DNA from: Nostoc sp. ATCC 43529
Lineage (GTDB): Bacteria; Cyanobacteriota; Cyanobacteriia; Cyanobacteriales; Nostocaceae
Direction: 5' to 3'
Assembly (NCBI GenBank): GCA_003326205.1
Contig: LWTK01000039.1
Coordinates: 62,001-126,000 of the forward strand
Length of the DNA: 64,000 nucleotides
Under the pieces are notes generated by a model. That model did not search any database and was not told the origin of the DNA. It saw nothing but the letters and a program-made list of their open reading frames with translations. Shown piece by piece: positions 18,177-27,772 of this stretch (its first letter is position 1; every line of letters begins with the position of its first letter). The position numbers and the translations under genes were made by a program.

Positions 18177-19592
18177 ATGATGATTCATGGTTTGAGTTTT
18201 CTCAGTTTGAGTGCATCTGTTGTACTTCCCTGGGCATTAACAGGTATGGTTCAAGGGCAGAATATAACAGAGTCTTTAGTTAAAGATGTTCCTCAATCAT
18301 CCACTGTTCAAGAAAATAAACTACCCAACCGCAAGCTAATAAGTGCTATTGCGGCTGCTTCGACAACATATTATGTTAGTGGTAACGGCAACGACAAAAA
18401 TAGCGGACTCACTCCCTCATCGCCGTTCAGAACTCCTCAAAGGGCGGCAAACCTTACCAAACCTGGTGATACAGTACTCTTGATGAACGGAGTATACAGT
18501 AATTCAAATCCATCAGGCTCAGTATTAGTGATTACACGTTCTGGTTCGCCAAATGCATGGATTACATATAAAGCGTACCCTGGACATTCGCCGAAAATTG
18601 ACCACAATGGATGGCATGGAATTTGGATTAAAGATGGAGCTTCGTATATCGAGGTAAACGGGATAGAAGTTGAAGGAAACAATAGTAATATAAGTCTCAG
18701 CTATGCTCTGAGCCAAAAGTATAACACCGGAAACCCAAAAACTAGTGGAAGTTGCATCACTGTAGACGGCCGAGGAAAAGGTCGCCCTCATCATATCCGT
18801 ATTCTCAACAGCAAGGTACATGACTGTGGAGCGGGAGGCATTACAGGACTTGAAGTCGACTATGTTACAGTGAGCAATAACGAAGTATACAATAATGCCT
18901 GGTATTCACCCTTTGGCTGTAGTGGCATTTCGTTCCTTAAGAATTGGAACTATGACAATAACCAGAGCAGCTATAGAATGATCGTGACCAACAATAAGGT
19001 CTACAGAAATAGAATGTACGTACCCTGGATTTTTAACGGGAAGATTCAAGACGGGAACGGAATAATTCATGACCGTGGAAGAAATGATGAGGTGGGATCA
19101 AAATTACCTCCGTATCAAGGCCGTATTTTGATTGCTAACAACGTTGTCTATGAGAATGGTGGTGGCGGTATTCATGCATTCAGAACTGACAATATGGATG
19201 TGATCAATAACACTTCATATATGAATAACCAGACTCCACAAATTTCAAGCGGACAAATCTCGATGAATGATACCAGGAATGTCAAAGTTTTGAATAACAT
19301 CCTCTATTCTCAAAGTGGCAAGCCGATAAACTCAAGCAACAGAAAAAATATCAACGTTACTTTCAACTACAACCTTTATAACAATAACGGTTCTGGTGCA
19401 GGAGGTAAGGGTCCTAACGATATCATCGCAGATCCACAGTTTGTTAATGCTGGCGGCAAGGATTTTAGAGTGAAATCGACGAGTCCAGCAATCAATAGTG
19501 GCATTAAGTTTAATTTTTTGACAACCGATATTCTCGGCAATCCCCGTATAAAAGGTTCAGCAACCGATAGAGGCGCATACGAAATTCAATAG
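18177..19592 (+). CDS. Secreted right-handed beta-helix (pectate-lyase-like) protein
   Basis: A 471-residue protein with an N-terminal hydrophobic export signal (about residues 5-28). It then has the DUF1565/pectate-lyase-like opening TTYYVSGNGNDKNSGLTPSSPFRT. Many beta-helix coils follow, with runs such as IRILNSKVHDCGAGGITG, YVTVSNNEVYNN, IVTNNKVYRNRMY and ILIANNVVYENGGGGIHAF. The C-terminus (SPAINSG...TDILGNPR...DRGAYEIQ) is the usual end of this class. Such proteins bind, cleave or epimerise extracellular polysaccharide. Its place between the export gene and the assembly cluster suggests it acts on the polymer made here. The exact activity is unknown. Confidence 0.8.
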   Translation: MMIHGLSFLSLSASVVLPWALTGMVQGQNITESLVKDVPQSSTVQENKLPNRKLISAIAAASTTYYVSGNGNDKNSGLTPSSPFRTPQRAANLTKPGDTVLLMNGVYSNSNPSGSVLVITRSGSPNAWITYKAYPGHSPKIDHNGWHGIWIKDGASYIEVNGIEVEGNNSNISLSYALSQKYNTGNPKTSGSCITVDGRGKGRPHHIRILNSKVHDCGAGGITGLEVDYVTVSNNEVYNNAWYSPFGCSGISFLKNWNYDNNQSSYRMIVTNNKVYRNRMYVPWIFNGKIQDGNGIIHDRGRNDEVGSKLPPYQGRILIANNVVYENGGGGIHAFRTDNMDVINNTSYMNNQTPQISSGQISMNDTRNVKVLNNILYSQSGKPINSSNRKNINVTFNYNLYNNNGSGAGGKGPNDIIADPQFVNAGGKDFRVKSTSPAINSGIKFNFLTTDILGNPRIKGSATDRGAYEIQ

Positions 19593-19629
19593 TGCTAAAT
19601 TAAGTAGTACTAAATAGCTTACTAACAGG

Positions 19630-19680
19630 TTGTATGACAAAATTCTGATTTTTACAGAATTTTGCCATACAATCTATTTT
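19630..19680 (+). terminator. Strong terminator after the beta-helix gene
   Basis: An 18-bp stem with one mismatch (TTGTATGACAAAATTCTG against CAGAATTTTGCCATACAA) and a 7-base loop is followed by TCTATTTTTG. It lies 38 bases past the stop. It would block read-through towards the convergent cluster. Confidence 0.8.
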
Positions 19681-19995
19681 TGTAATTTATAATTCGCTGA
19701 TTTTTTGAAAACTGAGAACAGACTTTATTGAGATGACTCGCCAAATTGATTTTTTGGGTTTACATAGTTGCAGAGTTTACCAGGGTTTAAACCTATAAAT
19801 TTATAGGATGAATTAGCTCAAAAATTCATTACACTCACTTACTGCTAACTGAAGCCGACCTTGTATAGAAACTAAAAAAAATATTACAGGTTGGGCACAC
19901 CAACCAAGTTAAAGCGTGCTATTTTAGGTTGCGATCGCTGTAATTCTTGACAGTATAGTTTTATGAAAAAATATTATACCATTAAAGCTTAATCA

Positions 19996-20022
19996 AAAGC
20001 GGAGCAAGGAAAGCTCCGCTTT
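19996..20022 (-). terminator. Terminator of the minus-strand polysaccharide cluster
   Basis: A perfect 10-bp stem, AAAGCGGAGC and GCTCCGCTTT, has a 7-base loop. On the minus strand it is followed by TTGATTAAGC, a moderate U tract. It is about 80 bases after the Wzc-like stop codon. Confidence 0.7.
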
Positions 20023-20104
20023 GGTTTATCAGCCTTTCGCTTTAATTAAGGTTTGATTGCTGTAACAAAAGTTGGTACAACCAACATAAACTAGTATGGA
20101 GCTT

Positions 20105-22318
20105 TTATTTTTTTGCAAGTCCCTTAAACTCTTTTGTTAACTCTCTTGGTTGAAAATATTCGTGTTCGTGATACAAATAAGTACTAGATTCATTTTTATC
20201 AATGATTCCATTGACAACTAAACCTAATACATTATAGTTGGATCTTTCTAATATCTCTTGAGCTGCATTAGCACTGTTAGAATCAATCACCCCAGGTCGA
20301 GATACTAACAAAATCCCATCAGTCATTTGACTTAAAGTTAGAGCATCAGCAGCTAAAAGAAGCGGCGGAGCATCAATAATTACAAAATCATAATTAGATT
20401 GAGATGAAACGTTGTCAATTAATGATGCCATGCGTTTTGAGTCAAGCAAAGCAAGTGGGTTGGGAGGTCTAACTCCAGCAGTTAAGACATCAAGGTTATC
20501 CATTACTTTGGATACAGCTGTGTTAAATTCAGCTTGACCTACAAGAACCTCGCTTAAACCAACTACATTGGTTAGTTGCCACAGATGGTGCTGAGAAGGA
20601 ACTCGCATATCTGCATCAATTAGTAAAACTTTACGTCCTAGCTGAGCGATCGCTGCTGCCAAATTCGCTGAAACTGTAGACTTTCCTTCTTTAGGAACTG
20701 CGCTAGTTACTACGATTGTTTTAAGTACTTTATCTGAACTCAAGAATTTTAGATTTGCTTGAATCATCCGATACATTTCACTTGTTAACGAGTGAGGCAT
20801 ATCTCGGACAGCAACCTTTTGAGTTATTGATTCTGCACTTGAAAAACGAGAGCGAACTTTTTTCACAGACAAAGGAATAATTCCCAGTAAGGTATATCTA
20901 AATACATCTCTAACTTCCTTAAGTGTTTTCAGAGATCTATCTCTCATACCTAAGAGTAGAACAGTTGTTGTAGCCAAAAACAAACCGAACATTACTCCTA
21001 AGAGTAAAACAAGAAATTTTTTGCCTGCTACTGGGTCAGTGGGCATTAAAGCCTGAGCAATAATCCGCGAACTAGCTGTATTCGTATTCTCAACTAATTG
21101 TAATTCTTGAACCTTTTTCAATAAAGTTTGATATGTTGATTCTGCAACTTCAAGTTTCCGCTCTAACTCCCGCTGATTTTGTATTAATTGGGGTATAACT
21201 TGCACGCGCTTTTGGTAATTAGAGCGAGAATTATACAAAGAAGCGAGTCTTTGGCTTAAGCCATAACGTTGCACTTCTGATTGCAGAAAATCTTGGATCA
21301 GGTTTTGTCTGAGTTCTCCAATTTGCAATAAATTCTGAGGAACTTGTGCGTTGTTACCAATAGTTTGGGAAATTTGCTGCTGTAGTAAAGCTCTTAAGTT
21401 AGCTTTTTTTGCTTCTAGATTAATTATTGCTGGGTTATCATCTTGGAAACGGCTACGCTCACTCGCTAACTGTCGGTCGATATCTTGAAGTTGTGTCAAG
21501 ATTCCCTGTACACCTGGGGACTGACTGAGGGCACTGACAGCGATCGCATTTTGGGAACTCAAATTTACTTTCTGTCGCAGTTCATTAGTTTGAGCGTTGA
21601 CTTCATCTAATTGAGCCTGAACAGTATTAATCTCGTTGTTTAAATTTCCAATAATCCCGACGGCTGACTTTGTTTCTTCTGTTAGATCTGCAATGCGGTT
21701 CTTCTGCTTGAATATACGCAGTTCTCGCTCTGCTTTATCAACAGCCTCTTGAGTTTTTGGAAGCTGCCTAGCAATAAATTGACGAGTTGATGCTGCCTCT
21801 GAGCGATTTGTGAGAATATCGTTTTCTACATAAACATTCATCACTGTGTTGACTACTGCCGCAGCTTCTTCTGGGTTAAGGCTGGAATAAGTAATTCTCA
21901 ATACATCTGTTCCGCCGATAATTTTTAATACCAGCGATTTTTGTAAAGCTTTTACTGTTAAGGGTTGACCTTCTTTATCTTTGAGCTGTAACTTATCTAT
22001 GGTCTTCTGCAATAAAGGAGGAGAGGAAATAACTTCTATCTGGGTGTTTATGGGATTTTGAGATGCTATCAGGGATTTGAGGTCTCCTGTAGATCCTCCT
22101 TCTGTGGTTGTTGGCAAAAGATTAGATCCTACTACTTTAAAAGAAGGAATTCTGAACAATAGTTTCCCTTCTGCTTCATAGGACGGCTTCATAAATCTTG
22201 TAGCTACTGCACTGAGCATGACTGTAGCTATAAAAATTGTGGCTGCAGGTATCCACCACCGTTTCAACATCAATAAGTAACGATTGAGGTCTAAATCAAT
22301 AGTTTCTCTAGATTCCAT
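20105..22318 (-). CDS. Wzc-like polysaccharide co-polymerase/tyrosine autokinase
   Basis: A 737-residue inner-membrane protein that joins a Wzz/GumC chain-length domain to a bacterial tyrosine kinase. The first membrane segment is near residue 20-40. A long coiled-coil periplasmic region follows, and the second membrane segment (FLVLLLGVMFGLFLATTTVLLL) is near 430-455. The kinase has Walker A SAVPKEGKSTVSANL (about 540), Walker A' VLLIDADMR (about 567) and Walker B FVIIDAPP (about 645). The tyrosine tail is short (STYLYHEHEYF) compared with enteric Wzc. It controls polymer length and export together with the Wza-like protein. It is separated from the next gene upstream by 324 bases, so it may have its own promoter. 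Confidence 0.93.
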   Translation of the reverse strand: MESRETIDLDLNRYLLMLKRWWIPAATIFIATVMLSAVATRFMKPSYEAEGKLLFRIPSFKVVGSNLLPTTTEGGSTGDLKSLIASQNPINTQIEVISSPPLLQKTIDKLQLKDKEGQPLTVKALQKSLVLKIIGGTDVLRITYSSLNPEEAAAVVNTVMNVYVENDILTNRSEAASTRQFIARQLPKTQEAVDKAERELRIFKQKNRIADLTEETKSAVGIIGNLNNEINTVQAQLDEVNAQTNELRQKVNLSSQNAIAVSALSQSPGVQGILTQLQDIDRQLASERSRFQDDNPAIINLEAKKANLRALLQQQISQTIGNNAQVPQNLLQIGELRQNLIQDFLQSEVQRYGLSQRLASLYNSRSNYQKRVQVIPQLIQNQRELERKLEVAESTYQTLLKKVQELQLVENTNTASSRIIAQALMPTDPVAGKKFLVLLLGVMFGLFLATTTVLLLGMRDRSLKTLKEVRDVFRYTLLGIIPLSVKKVRSRFSSAESITQKVAVRDMPHSLTSEMYRMIQANLKFLSSDKVLKTIVVTSAVPKEGKSTVSANLAAAIAQLGRKVLLIDADMRVPSQHHLWQLTNVVGLSEVLVGQAEFNTAVSKVMDNLDVLTAGVRPPNPLALLDSKRMASLIDNVSSQSNYDFVIIDAPPLLLAADALTLSQMTDGILLVSRPGVIDSNSANAAQEILERSNYNVLGLVVNGIIDKNESSTYLYHEHEYFQPRELTKEFKGLAKK

Positions 22319-22642
22319 AAATTTTTATGACATAAATCTTCAAAAGTACAGGTTTTGAGCGATAAACTAAAGATATTATGGCTTGGAGCAAGCACAAGCA
22401 ACTATAATTACACAGTACTTGTACTCTAAAACCTTACGCATAACACACAGTATAGACTATATAAGTTACAAATTGAGTCTATATTCTGGCATGATTGCGC
22501 TACATTCGTCAGAAACAACCTTGGTAACTTGTAGCTTTTAGCGGATTTCAGCGTTTCTTAGCGATTTTACGCACCATGAGTATTAAGTATTTAGCTGTTA
22601 CTCGACTGAATGAGTAATGATTGCGGAATTTTCAGGTGGTAA
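22319..22642. other. Gap between the tyrosine-kinase gene and the GT4 gene
   Basis: These 324 AT-rich bases contain a run of similar short segments (gcggatttcagcg / tttcttagcgattttacgc). It probably contains a promoter for the Wzc-like gene, but I cannot place the boxes with confidence. Confidence 0.35.
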
Positions 22643-23839
22643 TTAGTGAGTTTGAAAAATTTTATCATATGCTTCTAAAAGTTTTGGAACTTGATATTGC
22701 CACTCAAGGATCTCCTCCATTCTGCGTCGCCCTTCGGCTCCGATTTTTTCTCTACGCTCAGGGGAATCTAGAAGCTCTAGAATTTTTTCAGCAAATTCCA
22801 CCTCATCATTCGGCTTGGCATAGAGAGATGCTTCTTGTGCAGAACGTCTTCCCTCTCGCAAATCAAACTGGACAATTGCTTTACCCATAGCCATGTATTC
22901 AAGAATTTTATTCATAGTGCAGTTTTCGTTATAGGCAGATGTAGGAGACGGTTCCACACACACATCGCAACTGGAGAGACGCTCTAAAAGTTCCTCACCT
23001 TGTTTAAATCCTGTGAATTCTACAAAATCAGTTACTTCCAGTTCTTTAGATAAAGCTTTGAGCTTTTCTGCCGCAGGACCACTGCCGATAAGCATAAAGT
23101 GAATATCTTGGCGATTTTTTTTCCGAACAATGTAATTTACCATTCTCAGGAGATAATCGATTCCCTCTGGTTCCCCCATAACACCCATGTAACCTACCAG
23201 ATAGTCTCTACCTACACGGTAATTGGGATTTGGAGACATTCGGCGAAAACGGGAAAGGTCTGGTGCACTACGAACTACAAAGACCTTTTCTGGTTTCTTT
23301 TTACCACGAGTAATAGCTACCTCTCGATGCGACTCGTTGGTTGAAATTACGATGTCTGCTGTTGCATATGTCAAGCGTTCAGCCAACCGTAATCCATGAT
23401 AAAAGATGTCACGACGTTGATACTTAGCTTCATACATCTCAGGGCTGAGGTCATGATGATCAAAAATAATGCGTACACCATGAAATAATTTAAACCACCC
23501 TGCTACTAAAAAAAGCAAATCCGGTGGATTACAAATATGGATGACATCAAAACCACGCTCTCGCCACACCCGTTGAGCTAGGCGGAATTGCCAGTTAATC
23601 GCCCAGCTATATTCTCGAAGATACCCAACAACGGAACTTTCTTCTGGTGGTAGAGGATGACGATAGATATGAATCTGCTCAATAACTTCATAGTCTTTGT
23701 CAAAGCCATTTCCTGTGGGTGAAATCACGGCAACTTCATATCCTGCTTTTTGCAAAGTAGTCGCTTCCATCCACACCCGTCGGTCAAAGGGAACTGGCAG
23801 ATTTTCAACGATAATTAGGACTCTTTTTGCTGATGCCAT
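22643..23839 (-). CDS. Glycosyltransferase family 4 (WbuB-like)
   Basis: A 398-residue GT-B-fold enzyme. The N-terminal domain opens with RVLIIVENLPVPFDRRVWMEA, typical of the WbuB/WcaC-like GT4 group. The C-terminal donor-binding domain has VGYMGVMGEPEGIDYLL, a phosphate loop near FMLIGSGPAAEKLK, and the conserved EPSPTSAYNENCTMNKILEYMAMG acidic motif. It probably adds one sugar to the lipid-linked repeat unit at the cytoplasmic membrane. Donor and acceptor are unknown. It is the sixth of the glycan-assembly genes transcribed leftwards. Confidence 0.9.
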   Translation of the reverse strand: MASAKRVLIIVENLPVPFDRRVWMEATTLQKAGYEVAVISPTGNGFDKDYEVIEQIHIYRHPLPPEESSVVGYLREYSWAINWQFRLAQRVWRERGFDVIHICNPPDLLFLVAGWFKLFHGVRIIFDHHDLSPEMYEAKYQRRDIFYHGLRLAERLTYATADIVISTNESHREVAITRGKKKPEKVFVVRSAPDLSRFRRMSPNPNYRVGRDYLVGYMGVMGEPEGIDYLLRMVNYIVRKKNRQDIHFMLIGSGPAAEKLKALSKELEVTDFVEFTGFKQGEELLERLSSCDVCVEPSPTSAYNENCTMNKILEYMAMGKAIVQFDLREGRRSAQEASLYAKPNDEVEFAEKILELLDSPERREKIGAEGRRRMEEILEWQYQVPKLLEAYDKIFQTH

Positions 23840-23971
23840 AATAATTTCAATTCTTAATTATTTGACTAAAACATTTATCAATCGTAGGATCTGTTTTTTC
23901 TAGTCACAAACAGGTTTCATTCAATCATTGAATTGTGTATTTTATTTCCATACTTTGTTTGCTTGAAATTA

Positions 23972-25078
23972 TTAATTTTTTAGACTTACTTTAACATCGG
24001 AATTTAATATCGAATAATATAAATCAAGGAAAGAAATCCAATGATTTTTAATATCAAGAGAAAAAACGCTTTTTCTAGCCTTGACTCCCAGAGAAAACCT
24101 CAAAGTTTCATTTTCAATCAAAGATTTCAAAGAATTTGATAATTGCTGAGGATTACCTGGATTAACAATTACTCCATTTTCTAAATCGGTAACTATTTCA
24201 GGTATACCCCCTACTGGTGTAACTATAACTGGCAACTCCCAAGCCATTGCTTCCAGCATTGCTAATGGGAGACCTTCATTATAAGATGGCAGCACAAAAA
24301 TATCTGCCTGAATTAGGAGAATATCCCGCTCATCTGAGCCTATCCAGCCAGGTAATTTTATGTAATCTTCTAGATTTAAAGTTTTAACTAAATCGCGTGC
24401 TTGTTCTAGGTCTCCATCTCCCGCCATAATCAGACTCAATTTACAGCGATGTTCGTTAGGCAAAAGAGAAATGGCTTCGATCAAGTCAAATGCTCCTTTG
24501 CGTTGGCCAATTCTTCCTAAAAAGAGTAAATTAACTTTGTCAGAGACTGAACGGTGTGGAACTTCAACAGGAATTTTTACTGGATTATAGAAAACTACAA
24601 CTTGTTCTGGCTTTAGACCAAGATTTTCTATATAGAAGCTTTTCCAACTTTCAGATAATACAATTAACCTTTGACACTTTCCAAATATCCAACTTAGCAG
24701 TTGCTGTATAGATTTTGGTAACCCAGTGTAGAATAGATGGAATTGACTACCATGAGCATGTATTATTATTGGTTTGCGAAATATCCAAGCTAAAACTATC
24801 ATAATTGCTTGTCGCAAAATACTGCCACGCTGTGAAATTTGAAGTTGAACAATATCAACTTTTTGCTTGAGCAATATCCAGAGAAATTTCCATATAGCTT
24901 TAAAAAACACGGTGATTTTTTTTGCTACAGTTCCTTCTTCATGAGTAATGATATGACATATTTTTACTTCAGAAGGAGCATATTTCAAAAAAAGCTTCTC
25001 GTACCCAGAAATACCACCCTGCTGAAGTAAGCTAGGTCCTAACATAATAATTTTGATCGGATTAGTTTCACTCATCAT
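23972..25078 (-). CDS. Glycosyltransferase family 4
   Basis: A 368-residue GT-B enzyme. The N-terminal domain has IIMLGPSLLQQGGISGYEKLF, and the C-terminal domain has NLLFLGRIGQRKGAFDLIEAI, IMAGDGDLEQARDL and the donor-site motif FVLPSYNEGLPLAMLEAMAWELPVIVTPVGGIPEIV with its E-x7-E pair. Residues 55-75 are hydrophobic, consistent with membrane association. It shows the KIMP/GT4 style common in exopolysaccharide loci. Its sugar specificity is unknown. The start is MMSETNPIK; a Met one codon in is equivalent. Confidence 0.92.
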   Translation of the reverse strand: MMSETNPIKIIMLGPSLLQQGGISGYEKLFLKYAPSEVKICHIITHEEGTVAKKITVFFKAIWKFLWILLKQKVDIVQLQISQRGSILRQAIMIVLAWIFRKPIIIHAHGSQFHLFYTGLPKSIQQLLSWIFGKCQRLIVLSESWKSFYIENLGLKPEQVVVFYNPVKIPVEVPHRSVSDKVNLLFLGRIGQRKGAFDLIEAISLLPNEHRCKLSLIMAGDGDLEQARDLVKTLNLEDYIKLPGWIGSDERDILLIQADIFVLPSYNEGLPLAMLEAMAWELPVIVTPVGGIPEIVTDLENGVIVNPGNPQQLSNSLKSLIENETLRFSLGVKARKSVFSLDIKNHWISFLDLYYSILNSDVKVSLKN

Positions 25079-25126
25079 TTTTAGATTAAATTTTACAAAA
25101 TTTTATTATTAATTATCATTGAGTTG

Positions 25127-26404
25127 TTAAATTTTTAATTGTCCAGTATGTGTATCTATTGTATTTTTATAACTTCGTTTTAAAGGAAGAGATACTTGAC
25201 TTGACAGGATGGCTGATACGTAAAGTGTCCATTCAATGGAATTTTGCTCTATTAATATAGTTTCAGTAAAGTTGGAAAAAGCAACAAAGGTTAAATAAAT
25301 TAATAACCATACGTTATTTTCAAATATTTTATTTAAACGTATTAGATATATGGCTCTGAAAAAACTACTTAAGAATCCCGCTAGAAAAACTAAAACTCCT
25401 ACTAAACCTACGGCTAACCACAGATCCAAAAATCCATTGTGAGCAGTAGGAGCAGGCCATCCTATTGACTCTTGTACATAAGCCGCACCAGAAGTATCAG
25501 CCCCAAACCAGAATGCTCCATAGCCATATCCAAGCAACGGTTTTCTCTCAATCATCTCCAACACAGCAGGCCATATCTCTGAACGTCCAGTTAGCGTGGT
25601 GTCCTTACCTACGCTTCCCAAAATTTGCTCTGCGTATGTTACGAACAAGGCGTAAAAAACCATACTTATAGTGCCTATAAATGTCAACGTAGGTATTAAT
25701 GTTGTATATCTAAAGCGTAAAATTCTGTGATATACGAGGAAAGCCCCTGTAACTATGAGTAAATTCCCTAAAGATGTTGTTGAGCTTGAGAATAACACAA
25801 GTATTCCAGAAGCTATATAGCCAAGCCATGAAACCCAGCGATTTTGCCGAGTAGTCATGGCAAGGAAGAAAAATATTGCTCCACTGAGTGCAAATCTTCT
25901 ACCAAGGATATTCTTCTGTGAATATATTCCTCTCCAAGCAGTTGCGTGGTCATCCGATCCAAGACCATATTGTGGCATCAAAAAAACAATTAGGAAACAC
26001 GCCACTGCTGAGATACCAAGCATATAAGTACACAATTTCAGTTGTTCTTTCAACGTATAGCGTGAAGCTAGATAAACTCCAAAAAATGTTGTTCCTATGA
26101 GACCAAAAACCCTACGTGTAGTTGTATCTGGATCTAAAGACCAAAAACCAGAAATTGCACAAACTACAATTAAAACCCAAAGAAGCCGATTTTTGCTAAT
26201 AACATAGATAACTTTCTTCCAGCGTAGAACAATTAATAAAAAAGCTACCGCGTATGTGAAAGTGTAAAGCAATCTAAATATGGTTCTATCACCTTCTTGT
26301 AAGGTGAAGCCATCAGTCAGGAATGGATCTAAAGGAGTTCCTGAATAAATTATTAAGCAAATAACTGTAAGTAGTTGTTCGGCAGAGAGTAAAAGTTTTC
26401 TCAT
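25127..26404 (-). CDS. O-antigen ligase/Wzy-like polymerase
   Basis: A 425-residue polytopic membrane protein with about ten to eleven hydrophobic helices. The large periplasmic loop carries the Wzy_C-type motif TLTGRSEIWPAVLEMIERKPLLGYGYGAFWFG, followed by PTAHNGFLDLWLAVGLVG with the conserved His. This pattern belongs to O-antigen ligases and exopolysaccharide polymerases; in this cluster it is the best candidate for Wzy. It lies 48 bases from the downstream GT4 gene, consistent with co-transcription. Confidence 0.9.
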   Translation of the reverse strand: MRKLLLSAEQLLTVICLIIYSGTPLDPFLTDGFTLQEGDRTIFRLLYTFTYAVAFLLIVLRWKKVIYVISKNRLLWVLIVVCAISGFWSLDPDTTTRRVFGLIGTTFFGVYLASRYTLKEQLKLCTYMLGISAVACFLIVFLMPQYGLGSDDHATAWRGIYSQKNILGRRFALSGAIFFFLAMTTRQNRWVSWLGYIASGILVLFSSSTTSLGNLLIVTGAFLVYHRILRFRYTTLIPTLTFIGTISMVFYALFVTYAEQILGSVGKDTTLTGRSEIWPAVLEMIERKPLLGYGYGAFWFGADTSGAAYVQESIGWPAPTAHNGFLDLWLAVGLVGVLVFLAGFLSSFFRAIYLIRLNKIFENNVWLLIYLTFVAFSNFTETILIEQNSIEWTLYVSAILSSQVSLPLKRSYKNTIDTHTGQLKI

Positions 26405-26491
26405 TGTTTGTAGTATCGTTCGTCATGGACACAGACAAGAGATTAAGCCGTTTGCCAGTGTGTGGTTATGAGCAGTGTGTGGTTATGAGTT

Positions 26492-27568
26492 TTAGGTAAT
26501 TTTAGCAAATACTTTGTTCCTGAGATTTATAATTAATGGCTTTTCGAGATAAGTATGAATCAAGCATCCCATAGTTACTGCGATGACGACAGTTAAAAAC
26601 GCAATTATATTGAAATTAACAACTGTGTATAATACTTCACTCTTCCTGAATAATGCATCCAGAATTTTACTGACATTGTTTAAGAAAAAACCATGTGTTA
26701 AATATATAGAATAAGAGGCATCTCCCAGATAAATTAAAATTAATGGTATATTTACGTTACTCGACATTTCTAAATAGACAGAGCCAATAATCAGAAGGGT
26801 AAAGGGAATACCATAACTTATTAATGAGGGAATACCTGATACATTATATTCTCCATATTTTGTATTGATAATTGATAATACTAATAGAAAAAGAGAAGCG
26901 TAAATTAGGGAATTTTTAAACTTAAATTTTGATTGAGAGATAGTATATGCAGCTAAACAACCAAAAACAAACTCTAGATTATGTTCGTCAAATATAAACA
27001 TGAGCGGAAAATTGTTGCCAATTGGTAAAAGATTGAAGAGATTGAGAAGTACACCAACCATCCAAGCAACAATTATGGCTCTGCAAATCTTTGTGTTGAA
27101 CAAAATTAATGCGGCAACCAGGCAGTAAAAGAAAATTTCATAACTTAGCGTCCAACTGACACCAATAAATTTAGTGTTGAGGATCTCACTATCTTGGGGT
27201 ACTAATAAAAAAGCTTTTAAAATTTCACCTGCACTTGTTTGGTAAATTGTATCTTTATAATTGGCGAACGTAGAAGCTAGAACTTTGCTAGCTAAAACAA
27301 TCCAATATAATGGATATATGCGAATAAATCGTTTAATAATGAAAGATTTTAATTTATGTGGTTTACCTAAATCATATTGATGAATATAAAATATAATAAA
27401 TCCACTTAGGACGAAAAAAAAATCAACGCCTATCCAACCGAAATGAAATATTTGCAATAAAGTATTCTGGCCAAATTCGCGATAGAGTATGGTAGCGCCA
27501 TGAGATAAGACTACGAGGAGAGCAGCAATACCACGGTATACTTGTAGCAAATTCAATTTTTTGTTCAT
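26492..27568 (-). CDS. Acyltransferase family 3 (OafA/ExoZ-like) membrane protein
   Basis: A 358-residue integral membrane acyltransferase with about ten helices. The family opening NLLQVYRGIAALLVVLSHGATI contains the conserved R and H of the first membrane segment. FHFGWIGVDFFFVLSGFIIFY and FIIKRFIRIYPLYWIV are the next hallmark motifs. Such enzymes transfer acetyl or other acyl groups onto surface sugars, so the polymer is probably acylated. No SGNH domain is fused. Confidence 0.92.
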   Translation of the reverse strand: MNKKLNLLQVYRGIAALLVVLSHGATILYREFGQNTLLQIFHFGWIGVDFFFVLSGFIIFYIHQYDLGKPHKLKSFIIKRFIRIYPLYWIVLASKVLASTFANYKDTIYQTSAGEILKAFLLVPQDSEILNTKFIGVSWTLSYEIFFYCLVAALILFNTKICRAIIVAWMVGVLLNLFNLLPIGNNFPLMFIFDEHNLEFVFGCLAAYTISQSKFKFKNSLIYASLFLLVLSIINTKYGEYNVSGIPSLISYGIPFTLLIIGSVYLEMSSNVNIPLILIYLGDASYSIYLTHGFFLNNVSKILDALFRKSEVLYTVVNFNIIAFLTVVIAVTMGCLIHTYLEKPLIINLRNKVFAKIT

Positions 27569-27772
27569 AGCATTATGCAGGGTAGATTTGAAAAATTAAA
27601 TTTACTTTTATGGCTTTTGATAAACATAAAAGTATTTGACTAATCTTAGAGTATTGCTGACAGCCATTTGGAGGCACAGGTTATATTAGTTGCCAGTTGA
27701 TGACGCTGATAAAGCGGTTTAACTGACAACACATCCTTTTGATACCTCAGTATATCAGGCAACTAACTCACT

